Assembly (NCBI GenBank): GCA_965216605.1
Contig: CBDCGG010000002.1
Span: 496,001-560,000 of the forward strand
Direction: 5' to 3'
From: JABAAW01 sp965216605
GTDB lineage: Bacteria; Pseudomonadota; Alphaproteobacteria; JABAAW01
Length of the DNA stretch: 64,000 nucleotides
Of this stretch, positions 40,769 through 49,456 are shown piece by piece (within the stretch, counting starts at the first letter, position 1; each line of letters starts with the position of its first letter). The notes under the pieces are model-generated. The model did not search any database, was not told the DNA's origin, and worked only from the letters and a program-made list of their open reading frames with translations. Both the position numbers and the translations under genes were made by a program.

Positions 40769-41596
40769 ATGTTGTATTCCTTGAAAAAGTTCATCAAACA
40801 CCTTTTGCGGCGGTTCCTACAATCTTTTTTGTATGTTGCTCTTAAAATAGGATTTTTGTCTTTTCTGTTCCATTCCCGAATACTAGGAAAACTTCACGAT
40901 TGGGCGCAATTGCAAGAAAACAGAAAAAACCAAAAGAACGATGATGCTTCAAGGAAACCCTTAAGCGCTCTTCTGTCTTTGTTCCGCCTGTCGGCAACAA
41001 GAGCCATTCTCCATGCAAACAAGTTTTGCATGGGGCACTACGATGCTCTCAAAAAAACTGACTTGCCCTATTACATGGGCGGTCACGGAGGAGTGACACA
41101 CTCGGATGTCGGAGCCCTCGTTTTCCTGAAAAAAGAATTCTCTATACAATCGATGATCGATATCGGTTGCGGACCAGGAGGGCAAGTCGACGCAGCACGA
41201 AAAAACGGAATCGAATCTTTTGGTGTCGACGGCGACAAGAGCCTGAAATTCAACAAACCCTGGTTCTTTATACACGATTTCACGAAGGGACACTTTGCTT
41301 GCAAACGACACTTCGATCTTGCCTGGTCGGTCGAGTTTCTTGAGCATGTCGAAGAAAAGTATCAACCCTTCTACATGTCTCTTTTTCAGCGTGCCAAAGT
41401 TGTCGTTTGCACGGCGGCACCTCCGGGCAAACCCGGATATCACCATGTCAATTGCCGTGAAATAGCCTATTGGATCAAGGTTTTTAAAAAATACGGATTC
41501 GCCTTCGATACAAACGGCACCGAACAACTGAAAAAACACTCAAGCATGCAACGCGAGTTTATGCACGAGACGGGCATGCTGTTCGTCAAAGCATAG
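40769..41596 (+). CDS. Class I SAM-dependent methyltransferase, paralogue 2
   Basis: The product is 275 aa. Motif I is MIDIGCGPGGQVDAAR, strand 2 ends in GVDGD, and the central motif is FDLAWSVEFLEHVEEKYQPF. It is a clear paralogue of the gene at 38921. The N-terminal 75 residues contain a hydrophobic basic segment that could bind the membrane. It sits between ctaG and ctaE on the opposite strand, with lower GC and more A-rich codons than the cox genes, suggesting later insertion. Substrate unknown; glycan or lipid methylation is possible given the nearby glycosyltransferase array. Confidence 0.85.
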   Translation: MLYSLKKFIKHLLRRFLQSFLYVALKIGFLSFLFHSRILGKLHDWAQLQENRKNQKNDDASRKPLSALLSLFRLSATRAILHANKFCMGHYDALKKTDLPYYMGGHGGVTHSDVGALVFLKKEFSIQSMIDIGCGPGGQVDAARKNGIESFGVDGDKSLKFNKPWFFIHDFTKGHFACKRHFDLAWSVEFLEHVEEKYQPFYMSLFQRAKVVVCTAAPPGKPGYHHVNCREIAYWIKVFKKYGFAFDTNGTEQLKKHSSMQREFMHETGMLFVKA

Positions 41597-41626
41597 CACC
41601 CGACAAACCGCGCGTTTGGACGACTC

Positions 41627-42268
41627 TTATTGTTTCTCGTCGCCCAAAGCTTGCGGAAAAAAACTGTACGAAAGCGTCACCGTATCGAAAGTGTCCCATT
41701 CCTCGTGATCGCGCAGCGCGGGGTCGAGAAAAAATACTACCTTCATCGCAACCTTTTCTTTGCCCCGCAGCGTTTGTTCGACAAAGCAAAAACACTCGAT
41801 CTTGTGAAAATAGGCGCCCGCCTTAGCAGGCGTCACATTGTAGGTGGCGACCCCCGCAAGCGCATGCGAAGACAAATTCTCCGCCGTGTAGAAGGTCTCG
41901 TAGATCTCGCCAAGGGCAACCTCCATCTCGACCTGCGAGGGACCAAACCCCCAGTCTAGACCGTTCACATTGCCATCGAAACGCACCCTTATCGTCTGCG
42001 CATCGCCTCGCTTCGTCAAGCCGAGCAGCTCCCGCAAATTGCTTCGTTGTGTCGTACCGCCGAAACCCGTCGTGCGGCAAAAAAGATCGTACAGCGGAAC
42101 AGAGGCGAAACTCAATCCCAGCATGAGGCTGCCGAAAAAAAAGATCCTCAACGCAAGACGACGGTTGCGAACACTCAATTCTTCCCCTCTCCCTCTCCCC
42201 CTTCCTTTCTCTTTCCGCTCACCTCTCACCACTTGCTTGGTTGCTTGCTTGTTGAATGTTCTCGTCAT
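41627..42268 (-). CDS. ctaG: Cytochrome c oxidase copper chaperone CtaG (Cox11)
   Basis: The product is 213 aa. One membrane segment (FFFGSLMLGLSFASVPLYDLFCR) precedes the periplasmic domain with the copper-binding ECFCF motif and NVTPAKAGAYFHKI. VVFFLDPAL and VTLSYSFF complete the family pattern. It inserts CuB into subunit I. The N-terminal 30 residues are Lys/Arg/Glu/Gly-rich. The start overlaps the small upstream gene (ATGA). Confidence 0.95.
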   Translation of the reverse strand: MTRTFNKQATKQVVRGERKEKGRGRGRGEELSVRNRRLALRIFFFGSLMLGLSFASVPLYDLFCRTTGFGGTTQRSNLRELLGLTKRGDAQTIRVRFDGNVNGLDWGFGPSQVEMEVALGEIYETFYTAENLSSHALAGVATYNVTPAKAGAYFHKIECFCFVEQTLRGKEKVAMKVVFFLDPALRDHEEWDTFDTVTLSYSFFPQALGDEKQ

Positions 42269-42438
42269 GAATACTTGACGACCGACAAGGCATAGAGTGC
42301 TACGACGAGCAACAACATTAAAACTAACAAGGCTCTGTTCTTACGCCGCCTGCTCGAAGCCCAAATTTCATCTTTGCGCTCCTCCTTGCGCTCGCCCTTG
42401 CGTTCAAAGTTTTTTTTGCCTGATGGCTTGTGTTTCAT
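42265..42438 (-). CDS. Small single-pass membrane protein of the cox operon (CoxF-like)
   Basis: 57 aa. A basic N-terminus (KHKPSGKKNFERKGERKEER) leads to one membrane helix (RALLVLMLLLVVALYALSVV). ATG 42438 follows AAGGAG with an 8-bp gap, a strong site, and the stop overlaps the ctaG start. Small proteins of this shape between ctaB and ctaG are common in alphaproteobacterial cox operons (CoxF). The call rests on position and topology. Confidence 0.75.
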   Translation of the reverse strand: MKHKPSGKKNFERKGERKEERKDEIWASSRRRKNRALLVLMLLLVVALYALSVVKYS

Positions 42439-42457
42439 CGCATCGACTCCTTGTTTG

Positions 42458-43429
42458 TCAGATTGCAAGCCACTGCCAATTCTGCTGCTCCGCCACATGA
42501 TCGACGATGCGCAAGGAGAACATCAGAATCATATAGACGATGGAAAACCCGAACAAGGCTCCTGCGGCGCGCAAGGAGGTTTCCTTTTTTCGGTTCAGCC
42601 AGAGCGCGTAGAAAATGAAGCGCAACGAAAGCACAAATGCGATGCCGCCGTAGATCCAGCTCGTGCCGCCGAGCCACGCGAAGGCGAGCGCAAGCGGCAA
42701 GAGCGTCAAGGAATAGAGGAGAATTTTCTGTTTTGTCTTTTTTTCTCCACACACGACAGGTAGCACAGGCACCCCCGCGCGCTTGTAGTCGTCGCGACGC
42801 AAGAGTGCCAAAGCCCACGAATGCGGCGGCGTCCACAAGAAGATCAGCGCGCAGAGCAAGAGAGGCTCCAGAAAATTTGCCTGCGACGAAGGATTGGCGG
42901 CAAGCCACCCGATGAAAGGAGGAGCTGCGCCCGCCGCACCTCCGATGACGGTGTTGTAGACGGTGCGCCGTTTCAGAAACATGGTGTAGAAGACGGAATA
43001 GAAAAGAATCGTGCAAGCCAACAACGCCGCCGCCGCCCATCCCCCCGCAAGCCCCAACAGGGCGAAGGCAAACAACGAGAGGGTCATGGCGAACACAAAC
43101 GCATCGGAAGGAGCAATCGTTCCACAAGCCACCGGTCTTGTGCGCGTGCGTAGCATGAGTCGGTCGATGTCGCGGTCGTACCACATGTTGAAGGCGGCAG
43201 CGCCACCTGCGCCCATGGCAACGCCGAGCAAAGCGATGATGTTCAAGACGATGTGGTTGTTGCCGTCCGCCAACACCATGCCGCAAAGGGCGGTGAAGGT
43301 TGTCAGCAGGAGAATTCGCGGCTTGGTGAGCGCGAGAAAATCTCCGACCTCGGAAGGTCTAGCGGCGACGCGAAACTCTGCGGTTGCGGTTGCGTGCGCC
43401 TGCAAGGAAGAACCGCGCGCCAAAGCCAT
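42458..43429 (-). CDS. ctaB: Protoheme IX farnesyltransferase (heme O synthase)
   Basis: The product is 323 aa with about nine membrane segments, UbiA superfamily. The first aspartate-rich motif is NMWYDRDIDRLMLRT and the second is LRRDDYKRAGVPVLP. TKPRILLLTTFTALCG is the family N-terminus. It makes heme O for the oxidase. It starts 5 bp after ctaD. Confidence 0.96.
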   Translation of the reverse strand: MALARGSSLQAHATATAEFRVAARPSEVGDFLALTKPRILLLTTFTALCGMVLADGNNHIVLNIIALLGVAMGAGGAAAFNMWYDRDIDRLMLRTRTRPVACGTIAPSDAFVFAMTLSLFAFALLGLAGGWAAAALLACTILFYSVFYTMFLKRRTVYNTVIGGAAGAAPPFIGWLAANPSSQANFLEPLLLCALIFLWTPPHSWALALLRRDDYKRAGVPVLPVVCGEKKTKQKILLYSLTLLPLALAFAWLGGTSWIYGGIAFVLSLRFIFYALWLNRKKETSLRAAGALFGFSIVYMILMFSLRIVDHVAEQQNWQWLAI

Positions 43430-43434
43430 TCAGG

Positions 43435-45084
43435 TCAGCGCGAGATGCGCGGCGGCGTCGAGAAGCTGTGGAAAGGCGGTGGTGTCGAGACCGTCCACTC
43501 CAAAGTGGTCGCGCCCGCACCCCAGTAGTTGTCGGCAACCTTCTGCTTGCCGCGACCGCGCACCAAAACGACGACAACCGTAGCGACGAAGAACAAAGTG
43601 GAGGCGAAAGAAAGATAGCTGCCGTAGGAAGAGACCGCGTTCCAACCCGCGTAAGCTTCGTTGTAGTCGATATAACGGCGCGGCATGCCTGCCAATCCCA
43701 AGAAATGCTGCGGGAAGAAGACGATGTTCACGCCGATAAAGGTTGTCCAAAAATGAAGTTTGCCTGCCCAGTCAGGGATGACGCAACCGCTCATCTTGGT
43801 AAACCAATAATAGAAGCCTCCGAAGATGGCGAACACCGCGCCGAGACTGAGCACATAGTGGAAATGTCCGACGACATAGTAGGTGTCGTGCAGTTGCACA
43901 TCGACACCTCCAAGCGCGAGGACGACCCCCGTCACGCCTCCGATGGTGAAGAGCCCGATGAAGCCGATCGCCCACAGCATAGGCACAGCAAATCTAATCG
44001 AGCCGCCCCACATGGTAGCGAGCCAGCTGAAGATCTTGATGCCCGTCGGCACAGCGATGATCATAGTACCAACGCTGAAGTAGAGTTTGAGCATAAAGCC
44101 CATACCGACGGTAAACATATGGTGCGCCCAAACGACGCTTCCCAAGAAACCGATGGCGATCATGGCAGAGACCATGCCTAGGTAGCCGAAAATGGGCTTG
44201 CGCGAGAAGGTCGAGACGATGTGACTGATGATGCCGAAGGCGGGTAGAATCATGACATAAACTTCGGGGTGTCCGAAGAACCAAAATAGATGCTGAAACA
44301 AGAGCGGATCTCCTCCCCCCTCAGGCACGAAGAAGGATGTGGCAAAGTTGCGGTCGGCGAGCAGCATCGTGATGGCACCGCCGAAGACGGGCATGGTCAT
44401 GACAAGCAGGAAGGCTGTGATCAACATCGACCAGGCGAACAGAGGCATGATGCGAAGTGTCATGCCTGGTGCGCGCATATTGAAGATGGTGACGATGAAG
44501 TTGATCGCACCCAGAACGGAGGAAGCACCTGCCAAATGCATGGCGACGATAGCGAGATCAACCGAAGCGTTCGCGTGTCCGAGCGTCCCAGACAAGGGCG
44601 GATAGAGCGTCCATCCCGTGCCTGCACCGCCAACAAAGAGGGAAAGCACCAAAAGCAAAAGGGAGGGAGGGAGAAGCCAAAAACTGATGTTGTTCATGCG
44701 CGGAAAAGCCATGTCGGGCGCGCCGATCATGAGGGGGACAAACCAATTGCCGAACCCTCCGATCAAGGCGGGCATGACGGTGAAAAAGACCATGATCAAG
44801 CCGTGCGCGGTGATGAAGACATTCCATATGTGTCCATCGGGAGCGCCCGCGTTGAGAAAATACTGCACGCCCGGTTCTTGCAACTCCAGGCGCATAAGAA
44901 AAGAAATGCCACCACCAACCAGTCCTCCCACAATGGCGAAGACCAAGTACATCGTTCCGATGTCCTTGTGGTTCGTCGAAAAAAGCCAGCGTCCGATACC
45001 GTAGGGACGATGCTCTGCGTGAGAGGGAGATTTCCTTGAAGCAGCCTTTGCTTTTTTCTTTCCGTTCATGGTGATGCTTGCCAT
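43435..45084 (-). CDS. ctaD: Cytochrome c oxidase subunit I
   Basis: The product is 549 aa with 12 membrane segments. Heme a ligand region TAHGLIMVFF, CuB and Tyr cross-link HPEVYVMILPAFG, CuB His pair VWAHHMFTVGMG, and heme ligands VVGHFHYVLS are all present. K-channel and D-channel neighbourhoods look complete, so a proton-pumping aa3-type enzyme is expected. ATG 45084 is preferred; a GTG four codons upstream overlaps the GGAG that serves as ribosome-binding site. Confidence 0.97.
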   Translation of the reverse strand: MASITMNGKKKAKAASRKSPSHAEHRPYGIGRWLFSTNHKDIGTMYLVFAIVGGLVGGGISFLMRLELQEPGVQYFLNAGAPDGHIWNVFITAHGLIMVFFTVMPALIGGFGNWFVPLMIGAPDMAFPRMNNISFWLLPPSLLLLVLSLFVGGAGTGWTLYPPLSGTLGHANASVDLAIVAMHLAGASSVLGAINFIVTIFNMRAPGMTLRIMPLFAWSMLITAFLLVMTMPVFGGAITMLLADRNFATSFFVPEGGGDPLLFQHLFWFFGHPEVYVMILPAFGIISHIVSTFSRKPIFGYLGMVSAMIAIGFLGSVVWAHHMFTVGMGFMLKLYFSVGTMIIAVPTGIKIFSWLATMWGGSIRFAVPMLWAIGFIGLFTIGGVTGVVLALGGVDVQLHDTYYVVGHFHYVLSLGAVFAIFGGFYYWFTKMSGCVIPDWAGKLHFWTTFIGVNIVFFPQHFLGLAGMPRRYIDYNEAYAGWNAVSSYGSYLSFASTLFFVATVVVVLVRGRGKQKVADNYWGAGATTLEWTVSTPPPFHSFSTPPRISR

Positions 45085-45092
45085 GGGGTTTT

Positions 45093-46034
45093 TCACTCCT
45101 GTGCGTTGTGCGTTTGTGTGGCGAGAAGGTCGCCTTGCCGATTATTGTCTATATTCGCGGCGAATTGTTTTTTGGCTTTTCTGAGCCATATGACGAACTC
45201 GGCTTTGGAGACGACACGCACTTCGACGGGCATATAGGCGTGTCCCGCTCCGCAGAGCTCCGTGCAGAATCCGTAATAGACGCCTTTCTTTTCGGCGGTG
45301 AGCCAAGTTTCGTTCACGCGCCCTGGCACGCCATCGATCTTGACGGCGAAGCTCGGCACAGACCACGAGTGCAACACATCGGCGGCGGTGACGAGCACGC
45401 GCACCTTAACGCCGACGGGCAGGACGAGCGCGTTGTCGGTCTGCAGCAGGCGTTTGGATTTGTCTTTGAGATCGTCTCCTTGGAGCAGGTTGGAGTCGAA
45501 GGTGAGTCCGTCGTGGTCGGGATATTCGTAAGACCAATACCACTGATGTCCCGTAGCTTTGACGGTGAGGGAGGCTTCTGACACATCTTCGATGGCGCGC
45601 ATGAGGTTGAAGGAAGGCACGAAGAGCACAACGAGAATAGCGACAGGGATGAGCGTCCAAATAACTTCCAGACGAACGTTGTGCGTCCTTTTCGAGGGCT
45701 TGGGGTTTCGTTTCTCGGAAAAGCGCCAACAGATGAACCCTCCCAGCACAAAGACAAGGAGGCAGATGGCAGTGAGGACGGGCATCAGAAGGTTGTCGTG
45801 AAAGTCGAAGGCTTGACGAGCGAGCGACGAGGCAGGCTCTTGAAACCCAGTCTGCCAATTGTGCGAGGCGCCCACCGCCTCACCCTCTTGAGCAAGCGCT
45901 TGAGAAAACCCTTGAGAAAACGATTGGAAGAGCAGAAAAACGACAGCAATCACAAACGCTTTGGTAAACGTTTTTGCAAAAACTTGCGCAAGAACCCGCG
46001 CCTTTACGATACGGACAAGATAAACAAAACTCAT
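45093..46034 (-). CDS. ctaC: Cytochrome c oxidase subunit II
   Basis: The product is 313 aa. A signal/anchor (FVIAVVFLLFQSFSQGFSQALAQ) and two membrane helices precede the CuA cupredoxin domain. CuA ligands are His in VLHSWSVPSF and the set in CTELCGAGHAYMPVEV (Cys, Glu, Cys, His, Met). The aromatic motif HQWYWSYEYPD is present. Only 72 bp separate its start from the end of the membrane-protein array; that gap contains a fragment of an array gene. A TTGTTG-N17-TATCTA promoter-like pair can be read at 46073-46045 on the minus strand. Confidence 0.96.
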   Translation of the reverse strand: MSFVYLVRIVKARVLAQVFAKTFTKAFVIAVVFLLFQSFSQGFSQALAQEGEAVGASHNWQTGFQEPASSLARQAFDFHDNLLMPVLTAICLLVFVLGGFICWRFSEKRNPKPSKRTHNVRLEVIWTLIPVAILVVLFVPSFNLMRAIEDVSEASLTVKATGHQWYWSYEYPDHDGLTFDSNLLQGDDLKDKSKRLLQTDNALVLPVGVKVRVLVTAADVLHSWSVPSFAVKIDGVPGRVNETWLTAEKKGVYYGFCTELCGAGHAYMPVEVRVVSKAEFVIWLRKAKKQFAANIDNNRQGDLLATQTHNAQE

Positions 46035-46044
46035 GCCCCTATCA

Positions 46045-46073
46045 TAGATACAACGACACGGTCTTTTCAACAA
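46045..46073 (-). promoter_or_regulatory. Possible ctaC promoter
   Basis: TTGTTG and TATCTA are separated by 17 bp, just upstream of the ctaC ATG. The match to consensus is modest and the leader would be very short. If it is not real, the cox genes would depend on read-through from the upstream array. Confidence 0.3.
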
Positions 46074-46106
46074 AAATTTCTGACCTGCTCGGCTTTAAGT
46101 TTTTTG
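46068..46106 (-). pseudogene. Relic of a sixth array gene (5' end only)
   Basis: Immediately after the stop of the last array gene, the minus strand reads codons for K-K-L-K-A-E-Q-V-R, then loses the frame and hits a stop. The same segment is the conserved 5' end of the three array genes starting at 47777, 49456 and 51162. It has no start codon. It is best explained as the left-over 5' end of a deleted copy. Confidence 0.75.
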
Positions 46107-47777
46107 CTAGGGTTTGCATAACATGAGTCCATAGAAGGGTTTTAGTTTCTCTGCTTTTTCAGGACATTGGGAGAGGGTAGGCAAGCGCACGCCACTCAAA
46201 CCGCTGTCGTAATAATTGAAAAAGATCGGTATCGCCCAGTCTACTAGGCTCGTATCAGGCACGACAAACCACCCCCCATGCTTCTCCGCCTGTCGCACAT
46301 CGTATGAGCGCAAGAATGCATACTTGCCATCCTTTCTCATCCTTTGGACGGAGATATAAAGCAGGCAGGCAACAACAATAAACACGACGATTCTTTGAAC
46401 GCGCGAAAAAGGAGGTTGCTTCTCGTCGGGCGCGAGCAGGAAAACAAGAAAGAGCACAGGTAGCCACCAGTTCTGCGGCGCATGGCGAAAAGAAAAACCC
46501 ACATTGAACGAAAGTATCGAGACGGCGACCCCTGCCAAGACGAGCAACCCTCCTCGGTGTCGCACAAAAAACACCAGTGTCAAACACAGAAGCAAGGCGC
46601 CGCTAAACAAAGAAGAAAAACCATGCAGAAACGATTGCAAGTTCAGAGAAGAAAACGGCGGTAAAGGAACGGGAGTCCAATTGGAAGTTTCTGCCGTTTT
46701 TGAAAACAGCGCAATCCACCATTTCTCGTACTGCGACTTTCCTGAAAAGACGGGGCTTGATTCCTCCAAAAAAACTATCTCTTGTTTCTCTTCGCCGAAC
46801 ACGATAGCGGGATAAAAAGGATGGACAGGGTTTCCATGCAGGTAAGCGTTTGTCGAGTAAGGGAAGAAGCCGAATAAGACGACCCCCAAAATCGTAGCCG
46901 CACTCCCCAGCCCCGCCAGTTGCAAAAGCGTCTTTCGGCTTGCGCCTCGCCGTGCGCCGTAGGCAAGAGCCGTCATCCCCAAAACACCCCCAAAAACAAG
47001 CCCTGTGAACTTGATGTTGACAAGCAGCACGAGAAGACACGCGACATAAACAGCTGTCCTTAGTCGTATCGTTCGGCTTTGTGCTTTGCCCTCCGAGACA
47101 AAACAAAGCATGAGCAAGAAAGCGCTCAGCAGCGTCGAGACAAGCAAGCCGTCGTTGAGGTGGGAGAAAAAACACATGGCAACAATGGGGTTTGCCGCAA
47201 GCAGAGCAGCCAAAACATTGCGCCAAGAACGAGACAAGCGCGGCAGGGTTTCGAAGAAACGTCTTGCGCACAGAAACGCTGCCAGAGCGGATAGAACCGA
47301 AAAGGCAAAGCTCGCCTCGAATGTTTGCGTCCATACAATCAGCGAGGCAGAAAGCAGCCAGTGCGCTGCGGGGTAAACATGAGTGACCCAACTGCTGGGT
47401 TGCCAGTAAGGATTGACATCCTCCAACAAATCAAGAATTGCTTGAGCATGGTAGCCGCGAGAATCCCATTCTCTGTCCAAGGTGAAACTCAAAGCCCATG
47501 CCGCGAGCGCAAAGACTGCCAAAAGCAGCAACAAGGTTGCAGCCAATCTCTGCCATTTTTCTTCTCGATGCAGTGCGACGACCGCTCCTCCCCACAGCAA
47601 CAGCCCTGTCGGAAAGACCCAACGACCCCTCTCTATATCGATGCCTATATCGGCAAGCAGAGCAAATGCCGCCGTCATGTACAGAACGGGCAGAAACAAC
47701 ACCGCTGCTGTCAGCAACAGCTCTTCCACGAAAAAACTCCGTATTTTTCTGACCTGCTCGGCTTTCAGTTTTTTCAT
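46107..47777 (-). CDS. Polytopic membrane protein, GT-C-like, array copy A (last)
   Basis: 556 aa with about 11-12 hydrophobic segments. A short basic N-terminus (MKKLKAEQVRKIRSFF) leads to the first helix. The first large loop, after two or three helices, holds DREWDSRGYHAQAIL (Asp105, Arg107, His110) and VNPYWQP. Later come HLNDGLLVS, GNPVHPFYPAIVFGE and a C-terminal soluble end with GGWFVVPD and YYDSGLSGVRLPT. The layout (acidic residues in the first periplasmic loop, many helices) resembles GT-C lipid-linked glycosyltransferases. I recognise no named family. The ATG overlaps the stop of copy B (ATGA). Confidence 0.85.
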   Translation of the reverse strand: MKKLKAEQVRKIRSFFVEELLLTAAVLFLPVLYMTAAFALLADIGIDIERGRWVFPTGLLLWGGAVVALHREEKWQRLAATLLLLLAVFALAAWALSFTLDREWDSRGYHAQAILDLLEDVNPYWQPSSWVTHVYPAAHWLLSASLIVWTQTFEASFAFSVLSALAAFLCARRFFETLPRLSRSWRNVLAALLAANPIVAMCFFSHLNDGLLVSTLLSAFLLMLCFVSEGKAQSRTIRLRTAVYVACLLVLLVNIKFTGLVFGGVLGMTALAYGARRGASRKTLLQLAGLGSAATILGVVLFGFFPYSTNAYLHGNPVHPFYPAIVFGEEKQEIVFLEESSPVFSGKSQYEKWWIALFSKTAETSNWTPVPLPPFSSLNLQSFLHGFSSLFSGALLLCLTLVFFVRHRGGLLVLAGVAVSILSFNVGFSFRHAPQNWWLPVLFLVFLLAPDEKQPPFSRVQRIVVFIVVACLLYISVQRMRKDGKYAFLRSYDVRQAEKHGGWFVVPDTSLVDWAIPIFFNYYDSGLSGVRLPTLSQCPEKAEKLKPFYGLMLCKP

Positions 47778-49456
47778 TGAGGTTTGCACAATGTCAGTCC
47801 ACTGTAGAGTTCGCGCTTCGGAGCATTGTACGGACATTGGGACATCGTAGGCAAGCGCACGCCGCTCAAACCGCTATCGTAGTAATTGAAAAAGATCGGT
47901 ATATGCCAATCTACCAGCATATTTGTGTCGGGAACGACAAACCACCCTCCCTCTTGTTCCGCTTGTTGCACAACCTGTGCAAGCCATAGTGCCTCCCTGT
48001 GACGGAACCTCAGCCTTTGGACGGAGAGATAAAGCAGGCAGGCAACAACAACGAACACCACGATTCTTTGGGCTCTTTGTGCGCGCAAAAAAGAAGATTG
48101 CTTCTCGTCGGGCGCGAGCAGAAAGACAAGCAAGAGCACAGGCAACCACCAGTTCTGCGGCGTGAGGCGAAACGCGAAGCTCACACGCGTCGAGATAACG
48201 GATACCATAACCCCTGCCAAGACGAACCACGCTCCTCGGTGTCGCACAAAAAACACCAGCGTCAGACACAGAAGTAGCGAGCCGCTAAACAAAGTGCCGA
48301 AGCCGCCATAAAAAGCCTCGTATTGACGCAAAGAAAACGGCGGCAAAGGAGCAGGAGTCCAATAATCTTTCCCTCTTTCCGAGAACAGCGAAATCCACCA
48401 TTTCTCGTACGAAGACTTGGCGTAGAATTCTTTGTCAAAAAGCCTGCCGACGATGTCCTTTGTTTTATCTTTCTCGGCAAAGGAGATCGCAGGGTAGAAG
48501 GGGTTTTTATGCAGCGCCATGTTCGTCGCGTAAGGGAAGAAGCCAAATAGGGCGACCCCCAAGATCGCCGCACCGCTGCCAAGCCCCGCAAGATGTACAA
48601 GCGTCTTTCTACTTGCTCCGCGTCGCGCGCCGTAAGCCAGTGCCGTCAGCCCCAGTATGCCGCCGTAGACGAGCCCCGTGAACTTGATGTTGACGAGGAA
48701 GATTAATAAAGACGCAATACAAAAGGCGGCTCGAAAGCGTATCGTTCGACTTTGTGCTTTACCCTCAGAGACAAAGCACAACATGAGCATGGATACACTC
48801 AATAACGTCGAGACAAGCAAGCCATCGTTATAGTGGACGAAGAAACACCATGTTGCGACGGGGTTGGCAGCGAGCAGGAATGCCAAAACATTGCGCCAAA
48901 CACCAGACAAGTGCGATAGGGTTGGCGTTGCCAAAAAACGCCTTGCGCACAGAAACGCCGCCACGACAGCAACGCCTGTCAAGGCAAAGCTTGCCTCGAA
49001 ACTTTGCGTCCATACAATCAGCGAGGCAGAAAGTAGCCAATGCGCTGTGGGATAAGTGTAGGTGATCCAGCTTCTAGGCTCCCAGTAGGGATTGACTCCC
49101 TCCAACAAGCCAAGAATTGCAAGAGCATGGTAGAAGCGTGAGTCTTGTCCCCTATCCAAATAAAGACTCGTCGCCCACGCCGTGAGCGCGAATACCGCCA
49201 AGAACAACAGCAGCGTTGCCACCAACTTCTGCCACTTTTCTTCTCGATGCAGTGCCACGATCGCTATGCCCCACAGCAACAGCCCTGTCGGAAAGACCCA
49301 ACGACCCCTCTCCATATCGATGCCTATATCGGCAAGCAGAGCAAATGCCGCCGTCATGTACAAGATCGGCAGAAACAACACCGCTGCTGTCAGCAACAGC
49401 TCTTCCACGAAAAAACTCCGTATTCTTCTGACCTGCTCGACCTTCAGTTTTTTCAT
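47774..49456 (-). CDS. Polytopic membrane protein, GT-C-like, array copy B
   Basis: 560 aa, a paralogue of copy A. The loop motif reads DRGQDSRFYHALAIL then NPYWEPRSW. The N-terminal region (MKKLKVEQVRRIRSFFVEEL) is almost identical to copies A and C. The middle loop is of the second type: LHKNPFYPAISFAEKDKTKD, as in copy D. The C-terminal end has GGWFVVPD, YYDSGLSGVRLPTMSQCP and LCKPQ. ATGA overlaps at both ends show translational coupling with copies C and A. Specificity is unknown. Confidence 0.85.
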   Translation of the reverse strand: MKKLKVEQVRRIRSFFVEELLLTAAVLFLPILYMTAAFALLADIGIDMERGRWVFPTGLLLWGIAIVALHREEKWQKLVATLLLFLAVFALTAWATSLYLDRGQDSRFYHALAILGLLEGVNPYWEPRSWITYTYPTAHWLLSASLIVWTQSFEASFALTGVAVVAAFLCARRFLATPTLSHLSGVWRNVLAFLLAANPVATWCFFVHYNDGLLVSTLLSVSMLMLCFVSEGKAQSRTIRFRAAFCIASLLIFLVNIKFTGLVYGGILGLTALAYGARRGASRKTLVHLAGLGSGAAILGVALFGFFPYATNMALHKNPFYPAISFAEKDKTKDIVGRLFDKEFYAKSSYEKWWISLFSERGKDYWTPAPLPPFSLRQYEAFYGGFGTLFSGSLLLCLTLVFFVRHRGAWFVLAGVMVSVISTRVSFAFRLTPQNWWLPVLLLVFLLAPDEKQSSFLRAQRAQRIVVFVVVACLLYLSVQRLRFRHREALWLAQVVQQAEQEGGWFVVPDTNMLVDWHIPIFFNYYDSGLSGVRLPTMSQCPYNAPKRELYSGLTLCKPQ

